A stretch of 64,000 nt of DNA from Bacillus pumilus. GTDB taxonomy: Bacteria > Bacillota > Bacilli > Bacillales > Bacillaceae. Where the stretch lies: assembly GCF_003431975.1 (NCBI RefSeq), contig NZ_CP027116.1:2294001-2358000 (forward strand), given 5' to 3'. Positions 1-8,777 of this stretch are shown in pieces (position 1 is the stretch's first letter; every line of letters starts with the position of its first letter). The notes under the pieces were generated by a model. It was not told the origin of the DNA, did no database searches, and saw only the letters and a list, made by a program, of their open reading frames with translations. Both the position numbers and the translations under genes were made by a program.

Positions 1-101
1 CTGCCTATCAATTTGAGGAAGCCGTTGTCGATTGTGTGAAAACCGCAACAAAACGCGCAGCAGAATTAAACGAAATGTTTTCAGCAAGCACGTATAAATG
101 A
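1..101 (+). CDS. proI: Pyrroline-5-carboxylate reductase, C-terminal end (partial)
   Basis: The reading frame is open from base 3 to a TGA at 99-101 and gives about 32 residues ending in FSASTYK. The preceding helix (FEEAVVDCVKTATKRAAEL) resembles the C-terminal dimerisation helix of pyrroline-5-carboxylate reductases, which make proline from P5C with NADPH. In B. subtilis proI lies next to yqjN, and yqjN is the second gene downstream here, so position supports the call. The gene runs off the left edge, so catalytic residues cannot be checked. The identification rests on a short tail plus gene order. Confidence 0.6.
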   Translation, partial: AYQFEEAVVDCVKTATKRAAELNEMFSASTYK

Positions 102-109
102 TAGAGAAA

Positions 110-133
110 AGCACCTGTTGATGACAGGTGCTT
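110..133. terminator. Terminator hairpin, left copy of a duplicated pair
   Basis: AGCACCTGT and ACAGGTGCT form a 9-bp stem with a 5-base loop eight bases after the proI stop. The same 24 bases recur at 310-333. Here the hairpin is followed by only two T residues and then by the repeat element. It looks like a copy separated from its T-tract by the insertion. Confidence 0.7.
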
Positions 134-309
134 CAGCGTGTAGACAAACCCTCGCATTCGGTGTCAGTCCTGCGCGCTGGTGCTCACGAATGTCAAATTC
201 GCTCCGCGCCAGTGCTCGTCCTTCCTAGACTTCAAAGGTTTTCTATCACGCTGAAAAGAAGACAAAGGACTAAAATAAAGATCATTTTAGCCCTTTGTCA
301 ACAATCTGT
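134..309 (+). repeat. Structured intergenic repeat, full copy A
   Basis: This roughly 175-bp element begins CAGCGTGTAGACAAACC and ends GTCAACAATCT. It is nearly identical to the reverse complement of 19005-19177. Inside it, CAGCGTG (134-140) is complementary to CACGCTG (247-253), and 261-299 forms a long hairpin (GACAAAGG...CCCTTTGTC). It carries no convincing coding frame. It sits exactly between two copies of the local terminator (110-133 and 310-333), which suggests insertion with duplication of the whole hairpin. From memory, it resembles the roughly 190-bp repeat noted about ten times in the B. subtilis 168 genome. Confidence 0.85.
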
Positions 310-338
310 AGCACCTGTTGATGACAGGTGCTTTTTAC
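310..338. terminator. Terminator hairpin, right copy with T-tract
   Basis: This is an exact 24-base copy of 110-133 followed by a run of T residues (331-336). It probably ends proI transcription and, on the other strand, lies just past the stop of the DinB-like gene. Confidence 0.75.
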
Positions 339-344
339 ATAATT

Positions 345-827
345 CTACCGTTCACTCATTGACATGATGGCTTTGATTTGATCCAGATGATGTTGTTCAT
401 GTAAGGCGATGGTTTCAGCTAATATTTGCACTGACATCATCCCTTCTTCTGGATGAAGCCCCGATTGCTCCCATGTATCCTTTTTTAAGAGCTGAAGTGT
501 GTTGTTTCTTCTCTCTTTCAACCGTTTGATCAGAGCTTTGATCTCCTGTTCGTTATACCTTTCATACCCTCTTTCCTTCACATATATTTCAGGATCATAC
601 GATTGAAAAGGGGTGTGGTCATTTGATATTGCCTGATCTATCCGCTCTGACCAGACTTCTTCTGTATCATACAGATGCCCTGCGATTTGCTTGATCGACC
701 ACTTGCCTTCTCCTAAAGATTGATCTAACGTGTGCTCATCACATGCCTCCACTAGCTCTTCTAATTCACGGATACTCTCCTGAAGAGATAAAGTAATATC
801 TGTTTTTGATAATTTTCCAGTTTCCAT
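345..827 (-). CDS. DinB/YfiT-type metal-binding four-helix protein
   Basis: The 160-residue protein has the DinB superfamily pattern: a helical bundle with three histidines placed as metal ligands. These are H51 in the segment IKQIAGHLYDTEEVW and H143 and H147 in LHEQHHLDQI. Family members include thiol transferases and many proteins of unknown reaction; the substrate cannot be read from this sequence. The start is ATG at 827 with a weak upstream GGTGGGAATG-like site. It is a single gene, convergent with proI and separated from it by the repeat. I do not recognise a named B. subtilis orthologue at this locus. Confidence 0.75.
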   Translation of the reverse strand: METGKLSKTDITLSLQESIRELEELVEACDEHTLDQSLGEGKWSIKQIAGHLYDTEEVWSERIDQAISNDHTPFQSYDPEIYVKERGYERYNEQEIKALIKRLKERRNNTLQLLKKDTWEQSGLHPEEGMMSVQILAETIALHEQHHLDQIKAIMSMSER

Positions 828-920
828 TTCATTCCCACCATCCTCTTTACATAAATGTACATCTTATCTTTATCATACTCTATTTATCTAAGTCGACTTG
901 ATCGTTTATTTAACAATAAA

Positions 921-946
921 AAGCCCTATCGGTCAGATAGAGCCCT
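921..946 (-). terminator. Terminator of yqjN
   Basis: On the minus strand GGGCTCTATC and GATAGGGC pair around a short loop and are followed by TTTTTATT, directly after the yqjN stop. Confidence 0.7.
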
Positions 947-957
947 TCATCATATAC

Positions 958-2571
958 TTACTGTTTCTCTAACAAAGCATGAATCGTTGATTCTAGTAAT
1001 TCTGGCAAAATGCCGAATGAGAACGGGATGTGCAGGCGCTCCGTCCATTTGTGTGGGTCCTTTCCTAATGGACCCACGTTGATGACTGGAACGTAAAGTG
1101 CTCCCTGTACTCCTTCCGGTAAGGAATAGCCTTTTTGGTAAAGTGGCATATTGGTCGTGTAATGACCTACGTTCTGTTTTTCGAGCTGTAAGTAACTTAA
1201 ATCAGACAATCCCGGGAAGTATTTCACTTCTTCTACGTCAAGTCCATACCCCTTTTTTGCCTCCATTTGAATCTTCTTTAAGGTCGTTTGAATAAGCGGA
1301 TCTTCCGTTGAGGAAACCGCTGGATAAAAGGGCGGACTATAAAATAGAATGATGAGTGGCCCTTCTTCCTTACAGAGCGTCGTCAGCTCAGAGACGATTT
1401 TGGTTGAAAAATCACGATCTCCAAGCTCACCTCGATTGGCGAACGCATAGTTCACAATGCGCTCAACCTCCTCTTTGCCTGAGCGTTCAGTAGCTTTTTG
1501 ATACAGCTCATGATATGTGAGAACCGTAATCTTCATATCAATGGGTGTAAAAGGTTTAAATCGCTGAAATTCAGTTGTTTTCTCTTTAAGATTGGCTTCG
1601 ATTTGCTCTGCTGCTCGTTTTGCAGTGCCATAAAGAAGCCCGTGCAGTTCTTCACTTGAACGATTCATCATGAGTACATTAAATAAAGAAACAGCTGTGT
1701 GTGGTGTTTGAACGGAATAGGCTTCTTTTAAATCCTTTTGCATCAAGTTGGTTGGAGGCGGTGTGACTTCCCCGTCTACTTCCTCACAATAATCACTATT
1801 CAGCTCTAACAATCTGTTTAATTCAGATACCATGAAATTCGCATTTAAGCCTGAGAAAGGCTCTCCTACATGCGTTTCGATTCCTTTGCAGAAAAACCCA
1901 GCAAGTACCTTCCCTATACTGCCTGTATACATATATAGGTGCTCATCACCTGGATACTTTTCAAACATGGGTTCACTGTTTAAACATGCGGTATAGTCAA
2001 GGTGATGCTTTTCTTTCAGCTCCTTTAGTTTCGGCACAGCTTCAAGCATTCCTTGAGAATTCACTTCTTCATCCGGGACTGTGACGAGCAGGACATTTCC
2101 ATCAAATGTCTCTTTCATCGCTCGTTCCAGCATAGAAAGCTGCACAGTGAGACCTGCTTTCATATCCATCGCACCTCTTCCAAACAACCAGTTGCCTGAA
2201 TCTAGGTCCTCTCTTGCCTTTTTTGGGAGAAGTGCACTTTTTTGAGAAAATGACGCCATTAACTCTTCAGGCTTGCATGCCATGTTTTGAAATTCGCCGT
2301 AATCTTCTGTATCGACGACATCAAAATGACTAAGCAGCAAAACGGTTCGAGACAGCGTGCTGCGCTTTACAAGCGCCGTTAAATAATACCGGCCATCTTT
2401 CATCGGATGCAAAGCCAAATGATCGGGGTTCCGCTGGAAATAAGGCCGCTCCCTCAGTAAGTAATATAAATATTCAGCTAATGCGACTTCTCCAGTTGTA
2501 CCAGATATGCTTTCATACTGCATAAGAGCTACGAGAAGTTCCTTTAGTTCACTCTCTGTTTGCCATTTCAT
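958..2571 (-). CDS. yqjN: M20-family peptidase/deacylase related to RocB
   Basis: The 537-residue protein has the zinc peptidase M20 layout. The metal-ligand motif SHFDVVD holds H82 and D84, GRGAMDMKAG holds D136, and VPDEEVNS holds the catalytic E168-E169 pair. Length and position next to proI match B. subtilis YqjN (about 547 residues), which is related to the arginine-utilisation protein RocB. An amidohydrolase acting on an acylated amino acid or peptide is expected, but the substrate is unknown. The ATG at 2571 follows a GGGGGAG ribosome site. It is transcribed divergently from namA and ends in its own terminator. Confidence 0.85.
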   Translation of the reverse strand: MKWQTESELKELLVALMQYESISGTTGEVALAEYLYYLLRERPYFQRNPDHLALHPMKDGRYYLTALVKRSTLSRTVLLLSHFDVVDTEDYGEFQNMACKPEELMASFSQKSALLPKKAREDLDSGNWLFGRGAMDMKAGLTVQLSMLERAMKETFDGNVLLVTVPDEEVNSQGMLEAVPKLKELKEKHHLDYTACLNSEPMFEKYPGDEHLYMYTGSIGKVLAGFFCKGIETHVGEPFSGLNANFMVSELNRLLELNSDYCEEVDGEVTPPPTNLMQKDLKEAYSVQTPHTAVSLFNVLMMNRSSEELHGLLYGTAKRAAEQIEANLKEKTTEFQRFKPFTPIDMKITVLTYHELYQKATERSGKEEVERIVNYAFANRGELGDRDFSTKIVSELTTLCKEEGPLIILFYSPPFYPAVSSTEDPLIQTTLKKIQMEAKKGYGLDVEEVKYFPGLSDLSYLQLEKQNVGHYTTNMPLYQKGYSLPEGVQGALYVPVINVGPLGKDPHKWTERLHIPFSFGILPELLESTIHALLEKQ

Positions 2572-2711
2572 CCGTTCTCCCCCTTTGTTGTCTCTATCCC
2601 TCCATTATACAAAAACGTGTATAAAAGCTATATTCTTTGAGCACCTTTTATGACGAAAGTTTGAATGGCTGTTATAATCGGCTATACAATTCCATGAGGA
2701 GGCGAACGTAT

Positions 2712-3728
2712 TTGGAATCAAAACTCTTTTCACCTTGGACATTAAAAGGTGTTACGCTAAAAAACCGCATCGTGATGTCCCCGATGTGTATGTATTCATC
2801 CTATGACCGTGATGGGAAGTTGCAGCCTTTCCACTTTACACATTATATTTCCCGTGCCCAAGGTCAGGCTGGCCTGATCATGGTGGAGGCAAGTGCCGTT
2901 TCTCCCGAGGGAAGAATTAGTGATCAGGATCTCGGTATTTGGAGTGATGAGCACATTGAAGGATTTGCTTCATTAAACGAACAAATCAAAGCATACGGAA
3001 CCAAGACAGCCATCCAGCTGGCACATGCAGGGCGTAAGGCTGAACTCGATGGTGACATCCTTGCGCCATCAAGTATCCCATTTGATGAACAATCTAAAAC
3101 TCCTGTCGAGATGTCTGTCAGTCAGATTAAAGCTACCGTTCAGGCGTTTCAAGATGCAGCTGTCCGGGCAAAAAAAGCCGGCTTTGACATCATTGAAATC
3201 CATGGGGCACATGGCTATTTGATCAATGAATTTCTTTCACCACTGGCGAATCATCGAACGGATGAATATGGCGGTTCACCAGAGAACCGTTATCGTTTCT
3301 TAAGAGAAGTCGTCGATGCAGTCAATGAAGTATGGGAAGGACCATTATTTGTCCGTGTATCTGCTTCTGATTACACGACAAAAGGACTTGATATTGCTGA
3401 TTACATTGGCATTTCTACATGGCTGAAGGAACAGGGAGTAGACTTAATTGATGTCAGCTCAGGCGCTGTCGTACAAGCAAAAATCAACGTATTCCCTGGC
3501 TATCAAGTGACCTTCGCAGAAAAAATCAAAGAAGGTGCCGGTATTCAAACAGGTGCTGTTGGTCTGATCACATCTGGTGTACAGGCAGAAGAGATTTTAC
3601 GAAATCAGCGAGCAGACTTAATTTTTATTGGTAGAGAATTCCTGCGGGATCCATACTTTCCAAAAACGGCTGCTCAAGACCTTCGTACAACGATCGAAGG
3701 CCCTCGTCAATATGATCGCGCTTGGTAA
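2712..3728 (+). CDS. namA: NADPH dehydrogenase NamA (Old Yellow Enzyme)
   Basis: This FMN-dependent ene-reductase reduces activated C=C bonds with NADPH and belongs to the YqjM class. The chosen TTG start at 2712 lies behind AGGAGG and gives 338 residues, the length I recall for B. subtilis YqjM. An upstream frame to 2637 adds unconserved residues. With this start the class markers fall at their known numbers: C26 and Y28 in SPMCMYSS, H164, H167 and Y169 in EIHGAHGYL, and an arginine in the C-terminal QYDRAW that can reach into the neighbouring active site. Expression is probably linked to xenobiotic or oxidative stress, as in B. subtilis. Confidence 0.93.
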   Translation: MESKLFSPWTLKGVTLKNRIVMSPMCMYSSYDRDGKLQPFHFTHYISRAQGQAGLIMVEASAVSPEGRISDQDLGIWSDEHIEGFASLNEQIKAYGTKTAIQLAHAGRKAELDGDILAPSSIPFDEQSKTPVEMSVSQIKATVQAFQDAAVRAKKAGFDIIEIHGAHGYLINEFLSPLANHRTDEYGGSPENRYRFLREVVDAVNEVWEGPLFVRVSASDYTTKGLDIADYIGISTWLKEQGVDLIDVSSGAVVQAKINVFPGYQVTFAEKIKEGAGIQTGAVGLITSGVQAEEILRNQRADLIFIGREFLRDPYFPKTAAQDLRTTIEGPRQYDRAW

Positions 3729-3740
3729 AAGCTCATAGAA

Positions 3741-3776
3741 AAAGGTGTCTATTTTTTGAAATAGGCATCTTTTTTG
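3741..3776 (+). terminator. Terminator of namA
   Basis: GGTGTCTATTT and AAATAGGCATC pair with one mismatch and are followed by TTTTTTG. Confidence 0.75.
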
Positions 3777-3846
3777 TTTTTAAGAGAAACATATCTGCCT
3801 TTTGTGCCGTCTTTTAGCTAAAGAACCACTTAGAGGAGATGGAAGA

Positions 3847-4611
3847 ATGAACTCGGCAATGATTGAAAGAATGTATCATATAGATGGGCAACACTTTTAT
3901 ACACAACATCGTCAAGGCAAAAGGGAGGCCACCATTATCTTTGAAGCAGGCTATGGCATTTCGGGTGATACATGGTCGAATATTGCCCGTGATATTGATC
4001 CCGAACTTGGGGTTTTCTTATATGATCGACTAGGAAATGGGAAGAGCAGTCACAGTAGTGAGGGAAGAACATTGCATGACCTTGCAGATGATTTAGATGC
4101 GCTGCTAGAAAAAGCCAATATTCACCCGCCCTTTCTGATTGTGGCTCACTCATTCGGCTCTCTTGTCAGCAGGTTATGGGCAAGCCGCAGAGGGGATGAC
4201 GTCATTGGCATGGTGCTGTTAGACCCAGCAAGCGAGGAGCAAGAACAGGTCATCCTCCCGCTTTTATCAAAGGAAGAACGCACCTCATATATGGCACAAT
4301 TCACAGCAGAATGTACGCATGAGGACTTTCAGCAAATGCTAAACACAATCAAGGAAGAGCAAACTCACTATGGGATGATGCCGCTCCTTGTCATTTCATC
4401 AGGTAAGAGTCGATTGTTTCATCCAGCGCATGAAGCTTGGCTCAGACTTCATAAACGGATGCTGTCTCTCTCATCCCAAAGCGGATGGATTCAGGCGCAG
4501 AACAGCTCGCACTATATTCATCATGATGAACCGCATATTGTACAGCTTGCAATCTATGATGTATGGTGCGCAGCCAAACAACCTGTTTCCTATTATCAAA
4601 CTGCTAATTAA
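3847..4611 (+). CDS. yqjL: Alpha/beta hydrolase YqjL
   Basis: The start at 3847 follows GAGGAG at 8 bases and gives 254 residues, close to the roughly 253 I recall for YqjL. The fold shows an oxyanion segment FEAGYGISGDTW, a nucleophile elbow AHSFGS with S102, a DPASEEQ acid-side loop and a C-terminal SSHYIHHDEP histidine region. The elbow is A-x-S-x-G rather than G-x-S-x-G, a common variant. YqjL has been linked to paraquat resistance in B. subtilis; the natural substrate is not known. It is downstream of namA but behind a terminator, so it is probably a separate unit. Confidence 0.85.
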   Translation: MNSAMIERMYHIDGQHFYTQHRQGKREATIIFEAGYGISGDTWSNIARDIDPELGVFLYDRLGNGKSSHSSEGRTLHDLADDLDALLEKANIHPPFLIVAHSFGSLVSRLWASRRGDDVIGMVLLDPASEEQEQVILPLLSKEERTSYMAQFTAECTHEDFQQMLNTIKEEQTHYGMMPLLVISSGKSRLFHPAHEAWLRLHKRMLSLSSQSGWIQAQNSSHYIHHDEPHIVQLAIYDVWCAAKQPVSYYQTAN

Positions 4612-4617
4612 AAACAA

Positions 4618-4650
4618 AAACTCCTTGACCAGTTATGCGTCAAGGAGTTT
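4618..4650. terminator. Bidirectional terminator between yqjL and the aminotransferase gene
   Basis: AAACTCCTTGAC and GTCAAGGAGTTT form a perfect 12-bp stem with A residues before and T residues after, in a convergent intergenic region. Confidence 0.8.
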
Positions 4651-4657
4651 CTTTTGT

Positions 4658-5965
4658 TTATGCCGTTGGAGCCGACTGACTTTTTTTAGCAAGCAGCTTC
4701 TCAATGCTGACAAGCTGAACACATAATGTAAAGATGTCAATTGCTTGCTCCAGTTCTTCAAGTGTTGGGAACGTTGGGGCAATGCGGATGTTACGATCAA
4801 GCGGGTCTTTTCCATAAGGATATGTCGCACCTGCACCTGTCATGGTAACACCTGCTTCTTTTGCCTTTTGCACAACAGCTTTTGCACAATGATCGAGTGT
4901 ATTTAAACTAATGAAATATCCGCCATTTGGCTTGTGCCATTCAGCAATGCCTTTCCCGCCAAGTGTTTCGTCAAGTATAGAAAGAACGAGGTCAAATTTC
5001 GGCTTAATGATGGCTGCATGCTTTTTCATATGTTCCTTCAAGCCTTCTGCATTCTGGAAGAAACGAAGGTGTCTTATTTGATTGATTTTGTCTGGACCAA
5101 TCGTTTGCACTGATAATTGTTTTTGAATAAAGCTCACATTGTCCGGGCTAGAAGCCATCAGTGCAATTCCTGAGCCTGGGAAGGTAATTTTAGAAGTAGA
5201 CGCAAACATAAACACACGATTTGGGTGTCCTGCTTCTTGGACTGCTTGAAAAATATCTTTTAACGTATCAGGCGTATCAGTTAAATGATGGACTGCGTAT
5301 GCATCATCCCAGAAAATACGGAAGTCGTCTGCTTTTGTTTTCATTGAAGCGAGACGGTCAACAACCTCATCTGAATACGTAATGCCATCTGGGTTGCTAT
5401 ATTTTGGCACACACCAAATGCCTTTAATCGCTTCATCTTCTGCGACCAATCTTTCGACCTGATCCATATCAGGTCCATCAGCTTTCATATCAACCGTGAT
5501 CATTTCTATGTTAAATAGCTCACAAATAGCAAAATGACGGTCATACCCTGGGCTTGGTGCAAGGAATTTCACCTTTGGCAGCTCTCCCCAAGGTGTTTTG
5601 CTGTCATATACGCCGTGAGTCATGGCACGGGCAATGGTGTCATGCATCATGTTGAGGCTGGAATTACCGCCGATGATGATTTGTTCCGGCTTCAGATTGA
5701 GCACATCTGCAAAAAACGTCTTCGTTTCAGGAAGCCCTGTCAAGCCGCCATAGTTTCGCACATCTGTGCCATCCCCTGCTGTCATCACATCCTTTGATGT
5801 CACAACATCGAGCATGCCCATAGACAAATCGAGCTGTTTTGGTGAAGGTTTTCCTCTAGACATGTCTAAGTGTAAGTTTTTACTTTTATAATTTTCATAC
5901 TCATTTTGTAGTGCTGCATATAGGTCATTTAATTCTGCTTCACTTAACGCTGTAAAACCGCTCAT
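4658..5965 (-). CDS. Aspartate aminotransferase, corynebacterial AspT type
   Basis: The 435-residue PLP enzyme of fold type I strongly resembles the C. glutamicum AspT subgroup. Matching segments are DMSRGKPSPKQLD near residue 34, GTDVRNYGGL near 66, PSPGYDRHF near 138, VPKYSNPDG with the N191-P192 pair, FWDDAYAVH near 219 and the Schiff-base lysine K259 in ASTSKI. It should exchange amino groups between aspartate or a similar donor and 2-oxoglutarate. It sits between yqjL and rnz, which I recall as neighbours in B. subtilis, so it looks like an insertion relative to that genome. It is a single gene with a terminator at its 3' end. Confidence 0.82.
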   Translation of the reverse strand: MSGFTALSEAELNDLYAALQNEYENYKSKNLHLDMSRGKPSPKQLDLSMGMLDVVTSKDVMTAGDGTDVRNYGGLTGLPETKTFFADVLNLKPEQIIIGGNSSLNMMHDTIARAMTHGVYDSKTPWGELPKVKFLAPSPGYDRHFAICELFNIEMITVDMKADGPDMDQVERLVAEDEAIKGIWCVPKYSNPDGITYSDEVVDRLASMKTKADDFRIFWDDAYAVHHLTDTPDTLKDIFQAVQEAGHPNRVFMFASTSKITFPGSGIALMASSPDNVSFIQKQLSVQTIGPDKINQIRHLRFFQNAEGLKEHMKKHAAIIKPKFDLVLSILDETLGGKGIAEWHKPNGGYFISLNTLDHCAKAVVQKAKEAGVTMTGAGATYPYGKDPLDRNIRIAPTFPTLEELEQAIDIFTLCVQLVSIEKLLAKKSQSAPTA

Positions 5966-6104
5966 CTTTGATTGTGCCTCCCGTATTCTTCATAGTTTTA
6001 TTCGACATTTGTTTTTTCTTCACCATTTTACCACTACCTGAAAAAGAGAGTCATCATAAATATCAAAAAAATCACACAACTTTTTTTGACGATTCATCCA
6101 ATTT

Positions 6105-7034
6105 TTACAGGGTACGTTCAATGGAAAAAGAAGAGAAATCATGTGCAGCTTCTGTCAGCGGGAAGATATCGCGGGCTTCTTTCAACAATTGTTTCAATGC
6201 CTCTTCTCCTTGATACCGTGCACTAATATGGGTCAAAATTAATCTTTTTGCCCCTGCTTCCTGCGCTGTTTTCGCTGCTTGTTCTGTCGTGCTGTGATAA
6301 TAATTGTAGGCTAGATCTGCATCTTCTTTACCGAATGTTGCTTCATGGACTAACACATCCGCATTCTTGGCAAGCCTTGTTATATTCTCGCATAAACGAG
6401 TATCTCCTGAAAATGCAACGATCCTCCCTTTTTTAGGGGGTTCCAAATAATCGGTTCCAGCAATGATTCTTCCATCTTCGAGTGTCACGGTTTCCCCATT
6501 TTTCAACTTCTGATACAAAGGTCCAGGTTTTACACCGATTTCTTTTAGGTCCGTAGCTTTTAAGGCACCCGGTACATCTTTTTCCACGACCCGATAACCG
6601 TAAGCTGGAATACCGTGAGATACTCGTCTGGCTTCTACTTGAAAGGTATCATCCTCAAACACGATCCCTTCATCTATCTCTATGATATGCAGCGGATACG
6701 TCAAATGCGTTTGTGTAGCTGAAAGTGATGCGTTCACAAACGCTTTGATGCCCTTAGGCCCATAGATGGTCAGTTCATCCTCTCCGCCTTGAAAGGATCT
6801 GCTCCCAAGCAGTCCTGGGAGACCGTATACATGATCACCGTGCATATGAGTAATAAATATTTTCTCGATCTTTCTCGGTTTAATCGTTGTATGTAATATT
6901 TGATGCTGCGTCGCTTCTCCACAATCAAAAAGCCACACTGCTTTTCTTTCTTCTAAAAGCTTTAGCGCTGTGCAGGTGACGTTTCTATTTTTTGCAGGAA
7001 TGCCTGCACCTGTTCCTAAAAAGAGCAGTTCCAT
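6105..7034 (-). CDS. rnz: Ribonuclease Z
   Basis: RNase Z cuts the 3' trailer from tRNA precursors that lack an encoded CCA. The 309-residue protein starts [11 protein letters not shown] and carries the beta-lactamase-fold zinc motif THMHGDH with H63, H65, D67 and H68. Later ligands lie in FSGDTRL and in [10 protein letters not shown]. The length matches B. subtilis Rnz (YqjK, about 307). It is divergent from zwf, as in B. subtilis. A GGAGGAAAAG site precedes the ATG. Confidence 0.95.
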   Translation of the reverse strand: MELLFLGTGAGIPAKNRNVTCTALKLLEERKAVWLFDCGEATQHQILHTTIKPRKIEKIFITHMHGDHVYGLPGLLGSRSFQGGEDELTIYGPKGIKAFVNASLSATQTHLTYPLHIIEIDEGIVFEDDTFQVEARRVSHGIPAYGYRVVEKDVPGALKATDLKEIGVKPGPLYQKLKNGETVTLEDGRIIAGTDYLEPPKKGRIVAFSGDTRLCENITRLAKNADVLVHEATFGKEDADLAYNYYHSTTEQAAKTAQEAGAKRLILTHISARYQGEEALKQLLKEARDIFPLTEAAHDFSSFSIERTL

Positions 7035-7161
7035 TACTTTTCCTCCTAAAGCCGGTATACAATATCTTCATTCATATAGAATACATGAAGACAAGGTAAA
7101 TGTGAATTCAGCGGAATTTATGAAAAAAGTCAAACGAGAGCAGAAAACTCGAATCAAATGT

Positions 7162-7190
7162 TTGCTTTACGAACAATGAACCTTTAAAAT
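7162..7190 (+). promoter_or_regulatory. Candidate sigma-A promoter of zwf
   Basis: TTGCTT (7162-7167) and TAAAAT (7185-7190) are 17 bases apart, about 65 bases before the zwf start. Confidence 0.5.
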
Positions 7191-7254
7191 AAAGAAAATG
7201 TACATACATTCTCGGTTTTTACAACAATGCTACGAATAAAGTGAGGTACTTTTC

Positions 7255-8733
7255 GTGAATACAGAAACTAACAATCCAAAAGCAGTCATTGTCATTTTTG
7301 GCGCAACAGGAGACCTTGCCAAACGCAAGCTCTACCCTTCTATACATAGACTTTATCATAGCGGGAAGCTTGGTGATCAATTCGCCGTCGTCGGTGTTGG
7401 ACGCCGTCCGTGGTCTCATGAGGATCTGAGAGCTGTGGTGAAAGAATCTGTTTCTTCGGATGATGAAGCAGAAGCGAAAATAGAAGAATTCAGTTCACAT
7501 TTCTATTATCACGACTTTGACGTATCTAGCCCTGCTTCCTATCAATCGCTGAACACGCTTCTAGCAGGCCTTGAAGATACGTACAGTATCCCAAATAACC
7601 GGATGTTCTATTTAGCGATGGCACCGGAATTCTTCGGAACAATTGCCAAGTTCCTAAAAAGTGAAGGCGTATCAAAAACAACTGGGTGGTCACGACTCGT
7701 CATTGAAAAACCTTTTGGCCATGACCTACCAAGTGCCAAAACGTTAAATGAAGAAATTCGTGATGCATTCAGTGAAGATCAAATTTATCGTATTGACCAC
7801 TATCTCGGTAAACAAATGGTTCAAAACATTGAGGTCATCCGATTTGCGAATGCCATCTTTGAACCACTTTGGACAAACCGATATATCTCAAACATTCAAA
7901 TTACTTCTAGTGAATCATTAGGGGTTGAAGACCGGGCCCGCTATTACGAAAGTTCTGGTGCTCTACGAGATATGGTTCAAAACCATATGCTTCAAATGGT
8001 TGCACTTTTAGCCATGGAGCCTCCAATTAAATTAAATACAGAAGAAATCCGCAGCGAAAAACGGAAGGCATTGCGCGCTCTTCGTCCTTTCTCTAAGGAT
8101 GAGGTCGACCAATTCTTTGTCCGCGGCCAGTATGATGCTGGTACAGTGGATGGCAACCTCGTTCCTTCCTATCTTGAAGAGCAAAATGTAGACCCGAGCT
8201 CAAACACGGAAACATTCGTTGCAGGGAAGCTGCTCATTGATAACTTCAGATGGGCTGGGGTGCCATTTTACATTCGTACCGGAAAACGATTAGAAAAGAA
8301 ATCTACTCAAATCGTTGTTCAATTTAAAGACATTCCAATGAACTTGTACTATGGAAACGGAAATTCCATGCATCCAAACTTACTCGTCATTCACATTCAG
8401 CCAGATGAAGGCATCACCCTTCACCTGAACGCTCGCAAGCTTGATGGCGGCACGTATGCAAAACCAATTAAGCTCGACTATCAAACAAACTACAACGACA
8501 TCATGAATACACCAGAAGCTTATGAAAAACTGATTCATGACTGCTTGCTAGGCGATGCGACAAACTTTGCTCACTGGGATGAAGTGGCGCTTTCTTGGAA
8601 CTTTGTTGATCCGATTTCTGAGAAATGGGCAGAAAACAAAACATTAAAACCAAACTATCCTGCTGGTTCTATGGGACCGAAAGAAGCGGATCAGCTTCTA
8701 GAAAAAGACGGGTACCATTGGTGGAATATATAA
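7255..8733 (+). CDS. zwf: Glucose-6-phosphate 1-dehydrogenase
   Basis: Zwf oxidises glucose 6-phosphate to 6-phosphogluconolactone, the first step of the oxidative pentose phosphate pathway. The 492-residue protein has the NADP-binding GATGDLAKRKLYP at about residue 16 and the substrate motif RIDHYLGK near residue 180. The start is GTG at 7255 behind a GTGAGGT site. In B. subtilis gndA lies directly on the other side; here about 6 kb of sugar genes separate the two. Confidence 0.95.
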   Translation: MNTETNNPKAVIVIFGATGDLAKRKLYPSIHRLYHSGKLGDQFAVVGVGRRPWSHEDLRAVVKESVSSDDEAEAKIEEFSSHFYYHDFDVSSPASYQSLNTLLAGLEDTYSIPNNRMFYLAMAPEFFGTIAKFLKSEGVSKTTGWSRLVIEKPFGHDLPSAKTLNEEIRDAFSEDQIYRIDHYLGKQMVQNIEVIRFANAIFEPLWTNRYISNIQITSSESLGVEDRARYYESSGALRDMVQNHMLQMVALLAMEPPIKLNTEEIRSEKRKALRALRPFSKDEVDQFFVRGQYDAGTVDGNLVPSYLEEQNVDPSSNTETFVAGKLLIDNFRWAGVPFYIRTGKRLEKKSTQIVVQFKDIPMNLYYGNGNSMHPNLLVIHIQPDEGITLHLNARKLDGGTYAKPIKLDYQTNYNDIMNTPEAYEKLIHDCLLGDATNFAHWDEVALSWNFVDPISEKWAENKTLKPNYPAGSMGPKEADQLLEKDGYHWWNI

Positions 8734-8737
8734 AATG

Positions 8738-8777
8738 AAAAAAGAGCAGTCTCCCTTGGGGGTTCTGCTCTTTTTTT
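8738..8777. terminator. Bidirectional terminator between zwf and gmuR
   Basis: AAAAAAGAGCAG and CTGCTCTTTTTTT flank a loop, so both convergent genes get a U-tract. Confidence 0.8.

Noticed and set aside
128..367. A 79-codon frame across repeat copy A
   Set aside because: It is built from the repeat and terminator sequence and the matching copy B does not preserve a frame as a protein would.
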